DNA of 5,710 bases from Candidatus Melainabacteria bacterium (GTDB lineage: Bacteria > Cyanobacteriota > Vampirovibrionia > Obscuribacterales > Obscuribacteraceae), in contig PSRH01000024.1 of assembly GCA_003175915.1 (NCBI GenBank), positions 1 to 5,710 of the forward strand. Reading direction: 5' to 3'. A program made the position numbers and the translations under genes. Below are positions 1 to 5,710 of the stretch, in pieces. Numbering within the stretch: position 1 is the first letter of the stretch; the number at the start of each line of letters is the position of its first letter. The notes under the pieces are model-generated. The model was given only the letters and a program-made list of their open reading frames with translations. It searched no databases and had not been told where the DNA came from.

Positions 1-492
1 GCCGTCTTCCTGGTGACCGCAGGTTACATCGTGCCGCAAGTGGCCAGGATCTTTGGAAAAATTGTGCCGATGAGAGGCTTACCGGTGGCATCCGTGAATC
101 TCTTGAAAGAACTCCAAGCCGAAGGAAATATGGTGCCCTTCTTCGACTGGGGAGAGTACATAATCTACCATTTAGGGCCTCGCGTAAAAGTAGCTACCGA
201 TGGACGAAGAGAAACAGCCTATCCGCTCAACGTCTACCGAGACAATGTTGCCTTTACTGATGGTGTCTATCAATGGGACGCAATTCTGGAACGCTATCCC
301 AGCAACATGGTGCTCATCCCCAAAGGACTTGCTTGTTACTCTCTAATGAAACTAAAGCCCGGTTGGACGCTCGTTTACGAAGATGAGAACAGCTCCTTAT
401 TCATCCGCAACGGCTCGCCTCTCATCGCACAGATCCAGGAACGCCTGAAGACTGGCAAACCAATCGATGCAACCGAGACGGGCTTTCCTTAG
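1..492 (+). CDS. C-terminal part of a probable polytopic membrane protein (5' end outside window)
   Basis: The frame is open from base 1 to a TAG at 490-492, giving 163 visible residues, so the true start lies upstream; the GTG at 13 is not supported as a start. The first dozen residues are hydrophobic (AVFLVTAGYIVP) and look like the end of a last membrane helix. After them comes a soluble domain with FFDWGEYIIYHL at about residues 47-58, VATDGRRETAYP at about 64-75, a W-D-x-I-L stretch at 92-96, a VLIPKG strand at 104-109 and GWTLVYEDE at 121-129. The 'D-W-G-x-Y-x-I ... DGR ... Y' pattern recalls the C-terminal domain of large multi-helix membrane proteins, often annotated as hypothetical or as glycosyltransferase-like, where the DGR segment follows the membrane region. 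That assignment rests on remembered pattern similarity. The catalytic part, if any, is outside the window, so no reaction is claimed. The gene converges on the zinc-ribbon gene with 4 bp between stops. Confidence 0.75.
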   Translation, partial: AVFLVTAGYIVPQVARIFGKIVPMRGLPVASVNLLKELQAEGNMVPFFDWGEYIIYHLGPRVKVATDGRRETAYPLNVYRDNVAFTDGVYQWDAILERYPSNMVLIPKGLACYSLMKLKPGWTLVYEDENSSLFIRNGSPLIAQIQERLKTGKPIDATETGFP

Positions 493-507
493 AAGGTTAA
501 CCCCGTC
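477..507. terminator. Possible hairpin shared by two convergent gene ends
   Basis: GACGGG at 477-482 is complementary to CCCGTC at 502-507. After a C-C mismatch, TT (484-485) pairs with AA (499-500), and CCT (487-489) pairs with AGG (494-496) around a TAGA loop. The structure spans both stop codons, so it could act on transcripts from either side. No T-run follows on either strand, so it is not a classical intrinsic terminator. Confidence 0.25.
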
Positions 508-1135
508 CTGGTTCAGTGTATGAAATGTCGTCATACTCCAACCACTTTACGTATGGCGGCCAATCATTACCGGTGACTCTTTCAACGATTTCGAAAGCGA
601 TCGATCTTGGTAGATGAAAGCGAGTAGGGTACCAAAGCATCCCAACGCCACAACAAGGACAAGCTTGCACAAGATGGGCATTGTCCCCGACCTGGCTGTT
701 CAAATTGTCGGCTGTGTAGGCGTAGCAAAAAAATCCGTTCTCTTCGTTCTGGTATTCACACACGCCGTATAGGCCGTTGAATGCCACATTCAGCCGGCTG
801 CCGAGACTTGAGATCAAAAATATGTGCCCAAGTGCCTCGCTTTTAGCGTGCTTCAGTACCTGCATTACTGAAAGCTGTTGTTTATAGAACTCCGGTTCGA
901 GCTCCCAGCTGACATTGTTCTGTGCCCGTTCAATAGGCGTTTGCGTTGATTCAAGCTCGTTTTTGCTTGGAACAAAGAGTAGTCCTTGACTCAAGGCTTT
1001 GTCATACTCTCGCCGTTCTTGCCTGAGTTTCTCTGGTATCTTGACGCATTGCGCACACAATCCACCATTAGCTGCCGCTATTTTTGGCAGTACAAGCGCA
1101 TGACACTCGTTACACTCGACTTTCGTTTCAGTCAT
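497..1135 (-). CDS. Zinc-ribbon protein of unknown function
   Basis: The product is 212 residues, and I do not recognise the family. The N-terminus carries two Cys pairs, C8xxC11 and C27xxC30 (CxxC-x15-CxxC), with an ALVLP-K-IAA-NGGLC linker. This is a small zinc ribbon of a type often seen at the very N-terminus of uncharacterised bacterial proteins. Residues 35-75 are charged and probably helical. The C-terminal two-thirds looks like a compact alpha/beta domain with a NGLYGVCEY stretch (120-128), a GFFCYAYTAD strand (134-143), a second Cys cluster CPCCG (159-163) and two Trp near the end (W192, W198). There is no signal peptide or membrane helix, so it is probably cytoplasmic. The frame extends 40 codons upstream to an ATG at 1255. 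I chose the ATG at 1135 because the ribbon then sits at the N-terminus, an AGGCGG-like Shine-Dalgarno element lies upstream, and a promoter-like pair falls inside the longer version. An ATG at 1177, preceded by AGGGA, is the main alternative. The gene diverges from the one at 1307. Confidence 0.8.
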   Translation of the reverse strand: MTETKVECNECHALVLPKIAAANGGLCAQCVKIPEKLRQERREYDKALSQGLLFVPSKNELESTQTPIERAQNNVSWELEPEFYKQQLSVMQVLKHAKSEALGHIFLISSLGSRLNVAFNGLYGVCEYQNEENGFFCYAYTADNLNSQVGDNAHLVQACPCCGVGMLWYPTRFHLPRSIAFEIVERVTGNDWPPYVKWLEYDDISYTEPGRG

Positions 1136-1175
1136 TTCGCATCCGCCTGTACCAAGCAAAATAGGTTTTTCACGC

Positions 1176-1205
1176 ATTATTCCCTGAGTAATTCCCAATT
1201 GTCGA
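1176..1205 (-). promoter_or_regulatory. Candidate sigma-70-type promoter for the zinc-ribbon gene
   Basis: On the minus strand TCGACA (1200-1205) matches the -35 consensus at five of six positions, and AATAAT (1176-1181) matches the -10 consensus at five of six, with an 18-bp spacer. Transcription would start near 1169, giving a leader of about 34 nt to the ATG at 1135. This supports the shorter start, but such matches also arise by chance in AT-rich DNA. Confidence 0.35.
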
Positions 1206-1233
1206 TGAAGTTTGATATACGGTCTGGACAGAG

Positions 1234-1242
1234 TGGTATAAC
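1234..1242 (+). promoter_or_regulatory. Candidate extended -10 promoter for the 1307 gene
   Basis: TGGTATAAC carries the TGn extension plus a five-of-six -10 hexamer. A TTGATA at 1212-1217 could serve as a -35, but its 19-bp spacer is longer than usual. Transcription would begin near 1249, leaving a leader of roughly 58 nt that contains the palindrome at 1254-1265. Confidence 0.3.
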
Positions 1243-1253
1243 CTCGATGCTGC

Positions 1254-1265
1254 ATAATTAATTAT
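1254..1265. repeat. 12-bp perfect AT palindrome in the divergent intergenic region
   Basis: ATAATTAATTAT is its own reverse complement. A looser inverted repeat overlaps it, CTCGAT at 1243-1248 and ATCGAG at 1264-1269. It lies between two divergent genes, just downstream of the candidate plus-strand start site and upstream of the candidate minus-strand promoter, where a dimeric regulator could bind. Low sequence complexity means it may be fortuitous. Confidence 0.35.
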
Positions 1266-1306
1266 CGAGTCGACCATCCTGAATTTATTAGATTGAGCCA
1301 AATTTT

Positions 1307-2008
1307 ATGGATACTATTTTTTGGGGCTTTGTGGTCTGTTATGTGCTTTGGGTCCTAATCTTTCCATTTTTCAGATTGGAAGTCCCAGAAAATGCAGAAG
1401 AACAGCCAACATTAAAATGGCTATTACCTGCGTACTTTAGAGCATTGTGCAAGCCTAGCCCGCGCGATCGGAAAGAGATTATTCTCAGAGCACAATTCAT
1501 CGCTCTTCTCGGTGTTTTTATCTTTGGAAACAATATCGAGTTTTACTTTCGCTCTTGTTTTCCACCAGAGCTAACCGAGTTTAGTCCACCCGATGGACAC
1601 TTTAGCGTTCTAATGCCACAACCGGTTTCCTATACGACCAAACAAGTTGGTTCACAGACTCTGCAGATTTGGATGTATGAAACACTCAAGGTCGTTTACG
1701 CGGTTTCCTGTGCACCTGTCGCCGAAAAGCATGGAATAGATCAACAAGACAGTTTAGAGCGAGTCTGTAATTCCGTTGAAAAAAGCTATGAAAATGCTGT
1801 AGAGTCGAAACGACAAGACATTCTGGTGGACGGCAAATTTGAGGGCATAGAGTTCGAGGAAACATGCTCTAAGGCTGATGTGGTTGTCGGTCGTATTTTC
1901 TGTGCTAATGGGCGACTATACCAACTGATTGTGGGCACCAATTACGGCAATAGCTTGAACACGACAGAAGCAAGAAAATTTTTTGACTCTTTCAAAGCTA
2001 ACCCTTAG
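1307..2008 (+). CDS. Two-helix membrane protein with a C-terminal 'FSVLMP...FFDSFK' domain
   Basis: The product is 233 residues. Residues about 4-23 (FWGFVVCYVLWVLIFPFF region) and 62-81 (AQFIALLGVFIFG onward) are membrane segments. The loop between them is rich in Lys/Arg, particularly 45-61, so by the positive-inside rule the loop is cytoplasmic and both termini face outward. The C-terminal domain (about 92-231) opens with PPDGHFSVLMPQPV and closes with GRLYQLIVGTNYG followed by ARKFFDSFKANP. The pattern 'dG.FsVlMP ... g..F.G.Ef ... LYQl.v ... FFdSFk' is familiar from uncharacterised proteins of cyanobacteria and planctomycetes. Four Cys in this domain (135, 154, 187, 199) could form disulfides if it is exported. 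An in-frame TAG at 1289-1291 makes 1307 the first possible start; the Shine-Dalgarno signal is weak (a GAG about 9 nt upstream). No function can be assigned. The sampled composition is AT-richer than the neighbouring cyclase gene. Confidence 0.85.
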   Translation: MDTIFWGFVVCYVLWVLIFPFFRLEVPENAEEQPTLKWLLPAYFRALCKPSPRDRKEIILRAQFIALLGVFIFGNNIEFYFRSCFPPELTEFSPPDGHFSVLMPQPVSYTTKQVGSQTLQIWMYETLKVVYAVSCAPVAEKHGIDQQDSLERVCNSVEKSYENAVESKRQDILVDGKFEGIEFEETCSKADVVVGRIFCANGRLYQLIVGTNYGNSLNTTEARKFFDSFKANP

Positions 2009-2022
2009 ACGTCTCTTTGTGC

Positions 2023-2715
2023 TCAGTTCATGATAGCGTCCATGACGCCTTTGACGTCTTTCAGTGAGGGGAAGAGAAAATCTGGCGATAGTGCTTCCAG
2101 TTCCTGACGCGTCGTCTTGCCCGTATTGATGGCAATGCTGACGGCGCCGTAATTTTTAGCGCAGCGAATATCGTGGATCGAATCGCCGACAATCACCATC
2201 TGCTCTGGTGCGAAATTGTGCTTGTAATAATCCTTTGCTCTCTGCCAAGCAATCTGAGGTAAGTCCAATCGATCGAAAGCATCGGAGCCATAAGCGCCAA
2301 TCGGGAAATATCTGTTCAAGTCAAATTTGTCGAGCTTGAGGCGAGCGCCCTTTTCGATGTTACCGGTTAGCAGTCCGAGCGAAGCCTGCTGATTTTGATC
2401 AAGCTCGTTGAGAAGGTCGTAGACCCCCTCATGCACCTTGAAGGGGTCTGCGTGGAGGATCTCTTCTTTTAAGATGTTCAGGTAGCACTCGAACCATTCT
2501 TCGAGGCGCTCCTCGTAGTGGTCACGACCGTAGCCGCCTGCTGTCATAATTTCGCAAAGAATCTGCTGGTCGGTCTTGCCGGACATCGAAACTTTTATGG
2601 ACTCAGTCTTTACCCCAAACATATTCATAAGCGCGCTACCAATCGCGCGTCTGCCTGCCCCGTCTGAGTAGATGAGCGTTTCGTCGATATCAAAGAGTAC
2701 GAGCTTTCTTGCCAT
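2023..2715 (-). CDS. HAD-family phosphatase, phosphoglycolate phosphatase-like
   Basis: A complete 230-residue HAD-superfamily hydrolase. All four motifs are visible: motif I DIDETL with nucleophile D9 and acid/base D11; motif II LLTGN with T117; motif III K127 in GARLKL; motif IV GDSIHD with D178 and D182. A helical cap (about residues 17-90) between motif I and motif II is of the C1 type. The TGN-x-E-x-GARLKL and YFPIGAYGSD stretches resemble Gph/phosphoglycolate phosphatase relatives, which dephosphorylate small phosphorylated metabolites in the cytoplasm. Actual substrate specificity in this family cannot be read from sequence, so the gph name is withheld. Its ATG lies 4 bp after the stop of the diguanylate cyclase gene on the same strand, with no clear Shine-Dalgarno element, which suggests co-transcription and translational coupling. 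It converges on the 1307 gene with 14 bp between stops. The length is normal and no key residue is missing. Confidence 0.93.
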   Translation of the reverse strand: MARKLVLFDIDETLIYSDGAGRRAIGSALMNMFGVKTESIKVSMSGKTDQQILCEIMTAGGYGRDHYEERLEEWFECYLNILKEEILHADPFKVHEGVYDLLNELDQNQQASLGLLTGNIEKGARLKLDKFDLNRYFPIGAYGSDAFDRLDLPQIAWQRAKDYYKHNFAPEQMVIVGDSIHDIRCAKNYGAVSIAINTGKTTRQELEALSPDFLFPSLKDVKGVMDAIMN

Positions 2716-2719
2716 ATGA

Positions 2720-5563
2720 TTAGGCGTCGTCGTTAGCGGAACGGTTCTTGGCCGCTAGTAGGCGCTGCGGGACGCGAAATTCAGGTACGGGCCTGCCCGG
2801 CTCCTCAAAAATCCAAATTTGATTGCGTCCGGCCGCCTTAGCGCAGTATAGCGCCTTATCCGCTTTGCCGATTAAGTCGTCGAGATCAATCGCCTGGCGA
2901 GGATAAGAGGCAGCGCCAATCGACGCTGTAATTCTGCCCAGTCCTGGTACTTGAGCATTGGCGATCTGGGAGCACAACCTGTTGCCGATCAATCCGGCCT
3001 CTAACAGAGATGTCTCCGGGAGGATGACGACGAATTCTTCACCACCGTAGCGGGCAGCTGTGTCGCCACTGCGAAGCAGCGTCTTTAAGATCCCAGCCAC
3101 GTGACGAATGGCTTGATCGCCAACCGGGTGGCCAAAGTGGTCGTTAATCTGTTTGAGATTATCCAGATCGATCATGAGCAGCGAACAAGGCATGCCTTTG
3201 CGGTCAGCCAGGCGAATTTCCTCGGCGAGGCGATGCTTGAAGTAGACGTGATTGTAAAGCCCGGTCAAGCCGTCAGTAATGGCCTGATAACGAATTTGGG
3301 CAAATAGATGTGCGTGGGTGATGGCGATGGCCAATTGGTCGGCGATTGCCTGTACCAACTGAATTTCACTGCTCTTCCAGGTACGCTCGTGATCGCATTG
3401 ATGAACAATGAGCAAACCGACCAGGTGTTGTTCGCTCAATAGTGGCGCAGCGATGAGCGATTTGCTTCCAACTTGATCGAGAAATTGCTTGAAGGGCAGG
3501 GTGCGGCTATCCGAGTTAATGTCGTTGATGATGGCAATGGGGGCTTCTTTCAGGGTGACGGCTCGGCCTGGATTGCCACCGTCGCGGCCTGATGAGGGCA
3601 GATCCCACGAGCTGGTAATTTTGTTCAAGTCGATGCCGAGAACCAGATTGTGCCCGGGTCGCGGTTGCTTGCTACCGGCGGGATGGAAATCCAATGGCTC
3701 GGAATAGAGACTGACTCCCTGAGTTGAAGATAAATCGGTTGTATGGAACTCGTGGCTCACCACCAGTGGACCGTTCTTATTAGGTTGGGCAATCTGGCAG
3801 CGGCTGACGCCCAGTGCTTTTGCCAATTCTTCAGTAGCAGTGTTCAGTATGGTGTTGAGGTCAAGCGAGCTGCGCACCGAGCGAACAATGTGATTGATCA
3901 ACATTTCCTGCTCGGCCATCATCTTCGTGCGACTGTATAACTGGGCGTGTTGCATTGCCAGGGTTACGTGGCGAGCCGTAGTCTGGACTAGCTCCAGCTC
4001 CGAATCGCTCCAGGTGCGCAATTGGTTGCACTGATGCACCAAAATAAGTCCTTTGGAAACGTTGTTGGCCACGATCGGACAGGCAATAAGCGAGCGGATC
4101 GATTTCCAATCATCCGGGGAGCCATTCTCGTTTTGAAACAAGGGCGAAGGACCGGCACCTTCTTCCAGTAAATCCAGAGAAAGGATTGAGCCCTGGGTGA
4201 GGATCATCTCAAGGACGCTGTCGCTGGCCACCACTAAAGCGCGGTTGTTCAATGGGGTGCCATCTTGTTCACTGTCGTACCAAACGTGCTCAAAGACCAG
4301 TTGGCGCGGCGTTTCGAAGTCGCTTTCTCGGTCGTCCAGTAAAGCCAGACAGCAACGGCTAGCTGAGAGGGTGCGCCCCAGCTCGCGCACGGTTGTATCG
4401 AGAATCTGATCCAGATCGAGTGACTGTCTGATTGCTTCTGCCAGTCTTTCGACGAGGAACTTTTGTTCCTGGTCAATCTCTAGTTTGCTGGCCATTTGAT
4501 TGAAGGCGTGGGCTAGTGTGCCAAGCTCGTCGCTGGCCCTGACGTTGACACGCCTGGATAAATCTCCCTGCCCGATGGCAAATGCCTCCTGAACAAACAG
4601 GTTGATGTTCTTGGTGAAATGCATAGTGGCCAAAAACGCCAGGAGAAGCGAGACACCAAGAGCAGAAAGTGCCAGCAAAAGCATGAGCATAAGCCAATTG
4701 TGGGCGCCGTTCAAAGTCGTACTCTTCGGCTCAGCGACTACTACCAGCCAGCCCAAGTCTGGTAGGGGTTCAAGAGCGAAGGTACCGAAAGCGCCATTAG
4801 TTATACCGACACCGGGCGACGATGTATCCCAGAGGCGATCGTCGGGGTTGTCGGCGGGAGGAGGCACGGTCGCATCTTGCCCTTCCCAGATCTCATTGTG
4901 CAGCGTTCTGGTGATCACCTTCTTGTTGGCGTCGATGACGGTGACAACCGGAGACGATTGCTCGTTTAGACCATGAAAAAGGTTGAGCAGGGCGGTGGGC
5001 TCAATGCTCACGATCAAAATTTCTTTGATCTTGTCGGCCTGGTGAATCGGTACATTGATCAAAAGAGCCGGTCTGCCCGAAAGCGGGGACGTCGTGTAAC
5101 CGGAGACCTTGGAGTGCTTCTTAAGCAAAATCTCGCCAAATGAATTAAGAGGCAACTGCGGATTTGATTGTGCCCTTACTTTGTGATTAGCGACGTAGGA
5201 CAGAAGTTTGCCTTTAGGGTCGACTAAAAAGACTTCCGACCAGCCTGGATGATTATGTAAGGCGCTGATGATCAACCGTTGGGGAGAATCAGCTTTGAAA
5301 AGGTTGATGCTGATTGCCAGGGCACGAGCGGCTTCGCGCTCTCCCTTCAGCCACTCGTCAATGGCGTGGCCGGCAAGCTTAGCTTCGATGGTCACGTCCC
5401 TCTGACTTTGGCTTTTGAGCATGCTGTATTGCTGCCAAAGAAAGAAGCTACCTATGGCCAGGAGCGGAGTGGCCACGCTCAAACAGAGAAGCAACAGCCT
5501 TGTCTGTATATTGAGGCGATATGGGGTCGGCCGTACCACTCTTAAACTCCCCATGCAGTGCAT
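2720..5563 (-). CDS. Transmembrane diguanylate cyclase: Cache-HAMP-GAF-GAF-GGDEF
   Basis: This 947-residue sensor would make cyclic di-GMP from two GTP at the inner membrane. Order: short basic N-terminus; TM1 about 22-43; extracytoplasmic double-Cache-like region 44-289, ending in the typical LGWLVVVAEP; TM2 about 290-313; HAMP about 311-365 with a DELGTL-x-AFN core; GAF1 about 371-541; GAF2 about 556-753; GGDEF 762-920; short tail. The cyclase domain has TDGLTGLYN (763-771), metal ligand D799, N807/D808, and the active GGEEF signature (840-844). An RxxD inhibitory site (R831-D834) lies exactly five residues before it, so activity and product inhibition are both expected. There is no EAL or HD-GYP domain. 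GAF1 and GAF2 resemble each other and both carry HQC and RTW. An in-frame TGA at 5585-5587 limits the start to the ATG at 5563 or that at 5554; neither has a convincing Shine-Dalgarno element. The gene is first in a likely operon with the HAD phosphatase. Confidence 0.95.
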   Translation of the reverse strand: MHCMGSLRVVRPTPYRLNIQTRLLLLCLSVATPLLAIGSFFLWQQYSMLKSQSQRDVTIEAKLAGHAIDEWLKGEREAARALAISINLFKADSPQRLIISALHNHPGWSEVFLVDPKGKLLSYVANHKVRAQSNPQLPLNSFGEILLKKHSKVSGYTTSPLSGRPALLINVPIHQADKIKEILIVSIEPTALLNLFHGLNEQSSPVVTVIDANKKVITRTLHNEIWEGQDATVPPPADNPDDRLWDTSSPGVGITNGAFGTFALEPLPDLGWLVVVAEPKSTTLNGAHNWLMLMLLLALSALGVSLLLAFLATMHFTKNINLFVQEAFAIGQGDLSRRVNVRASDELGTLAHAFNQMASKLEIDQEQKFLVERLAEAIRQSLDLDQILDTTVRELGRTLSASRCCLALLDDRESDFETPRQLVFEHVWYDSEQDGTPLNNRALVVASDSVLEMILTQGSILSLDLLEEGAGPSPLFQNENGSPDDWKSIRSLIACPIVANNVSKGLILVHQCNQLRTWSDSELELVQTTARHVTLAMQHAQLYSRTKMMAEQEMLINHIVRSVRSSLDLNTILNTATEELAKALGVSRCQIAQPNKNGPLVVSHEFHTTDLSSTQGVSLYSEPLDFHPAGSKQPRPGHNLVLGIDLNKITSSWDLPSSGRDGGNPGRAVTLKEAPIAIINDINSDSRTLPFKQFLDQVGSKSLIAAPLLSEQHLVGLLIVHQCDHERTWKSSEIQLVQAIADQLAIAITHAHLFAQIRYQAITDGLTGLYNHVYFKHRLAEEIRLADRKGMPCSLLMIDLDNLKQINDHFGHPVGDQAIRHVAGILKTLLRSGDTAARYGGEEFVVILPETSLLEAGLIGNRLCSQIANAQVPGLGRITASIGAASYPRQAIDLDDLIGKADKALYCAKAAGRNQIWIFEEPGRPVPEFRVPQRLLAAKNRSANDDA
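3305..3898 (-). other. GAF2 domain of the cyclase
   Basis: Residues about 556-753. It ends in SLIAAPLL (702-709), HQC (721-723) and RTW (727-729), then a long helix running into the GGDEF domain. The middle (about 600-670) is longer and richer in Pro and Gly than the matching part of GAF1, and is probably a loop around the ligand pocket. No bilin-attachment Cys-His motif is seen, so light sensing by a linear tetrapyrrole is not supported. Confidence 0.8.
3941..4453 (-). other. GAF1 domain of the cyclase
   Basis: Residues about 371-541. It opens with a helix ending in SLDLDQIL, followed by SRCCLALLD, and closes with SLIACPIV (491-498), HQC (510-512) and RTW (516-518). Over residues 491-543 it matches GAF2 residues 702-754 at 24 of 53 positions by hand count without gaps, indicating an old tandem duplication. 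Confidence 0.8.
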
Positions 5564-5603
5564 GTTTTGATGGTTGAGCCCGCTTCAATGAAAACCAGCG
5601 AAG

Positions 5604-5609
5604 ATTATA
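5604..5609 (-). promoter_or_regulatory. Perfect -10 hexamer upstream of the cyclase operon
   Basis: The minus strand reads TATAAT here, placing a start site near 5597 and a leader of about 34 nt before the ATG at 5563. No good -35 hexamer is found at 16-18 bp spacing (AATCCC at 17 bp), so an activator or alternative recognition may be needed, or the match is chance. The rest of 5564-5710 contains no gene on either strand that I can support. Confidence 0.45.
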
Positions 5610-5710
5610 GGGGCGAGTTCGAAACCGGGATTGATTTTTCCTGTTTATATAAGAATGAAGACAGGACTGAAGCGAAATAAAGCAATTATCAGGATACTCA
5701 CTTAGGCGCT

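Noticed and set aside
13..15. GTG as start of the first gene
   Set aside because: The frame is open through base 1 and the residues before it continue a hydrophobic segment, so the gene is simply truncated by the window edge.
1136..1255. 40-codon N-terminal extension of the zinc-ribbon protein from an ATG at 1255
   Set aside because: The extension has no recognisable motif, contains the best minus-strand promoter candidate, and would push the zinc ribbon away from the N-terminus. The ATG at 1177 cannot be fully excluded.
986..1261. Plus-strand open frame of 91 codons
   Set aside because: It lies antisense to the zinc-ribbon gene and its translation shows no domain-like pattern.
2007..2014. 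AGACGTCT palindrome between the convergent ends of the 1307 gene and the HAD gene
   Set aside because: Eight bases with no loop and no T-run; too short to call a terminator or binding site.
3305..4453. Phytochrome or cyanobacteriochrome-type photoreceptor
   Set aside because: The GAF ends look cyanobacterial, but no bilin-binding Cys-His motif is present in either GAF domain.
4249..4697. Minus-strand alternative frames inside the cyclase gene, possible frameshifted fragments
   Set aside because: The 947-residue frame is continuous with all domains in order, so no frameshift needs explaining.
4602..4976. Plus-strand open frame of 124 codons within the cyclase gene
   Set aside because: It is opposite the well-supported Cache/HAMP coding sequence; the Ser/Arg-rich translation is typical of a shadow frame.

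Overview
The window holds five protein-coding genes and no RNA genes, mobile elements, CRISPR arrays or recognisable defence system. It looks like ordinary bacterial chromosome with two gene-to-gene convergences. Base composition is moderate, with GC-richer and AT-richer genes side by side. Three clues loosely suggest the cyanobacterial/Melainabacteria (Obscuribacterales-like) lineage: a Cache-HAMP-GAF-GAF-GGDEF protein whose GAF domains end in the cyanobacterial-style 'HQC...R.W' signature, a small membrane-anchored 'FSVLMP...FFDSFK' domain protein, and the overall composition. This placement is recollection-based inference with low confidence; another environmental Gram-negative phylum is possible.

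Layout, left to right. (1) 1-492, + strand: 3' end of a gene cut by the window edge, the C-terminal soluble domain of what is probably a polytopic membrane protein. (2) 497-1135, - strand: a 212-residue protein of unknown function with an N-terminal CxxC-x15-CxxC zinc ribbon; its stop lies 4 bp from the stop of gene 1. (3) 1136-1306: the divergent intergenic region, with promoter-like sequences on both strands and a 12-bp perfect palindrome. (4) 1307-2008, + strand: a 233-residue protein with two membrane segments and a probably extracytoplasmic C-terminal domain, AT-richer than its neighbours. (5) 2023-2715, - strand: a HAD-family phosphatase of the phosphoglycolate phosphatase type. (6) 2720-5563, - strand: a 947-residue transmembrane diguanylate cyclase with intact catalytic and inhibitory motifs. 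(7) 5564-5710: its upstream region, with a perfect TATAAT hexamer.

Genes 5 and 6 form a likely two-gene operon (cyclase first, phosphatase second, 4-bp gap) read leftward from a promoter near 5604-5609. The cyclase would sense an extracytoplasmic signal through its Cache region and further signals through two tandem GAF domains, then make cyclic di-GMP. No direct biochemical link to the phosphatase can be read from the sequence. Genes 2 and 4 are divergent and have no recognised functional link. I did not find a clearly undescribed multi-gene system; the most interesting points are the tandem GAF duplication, the cyclase-HAD coupling, and the uncharacterised zinc-ribbon protein.
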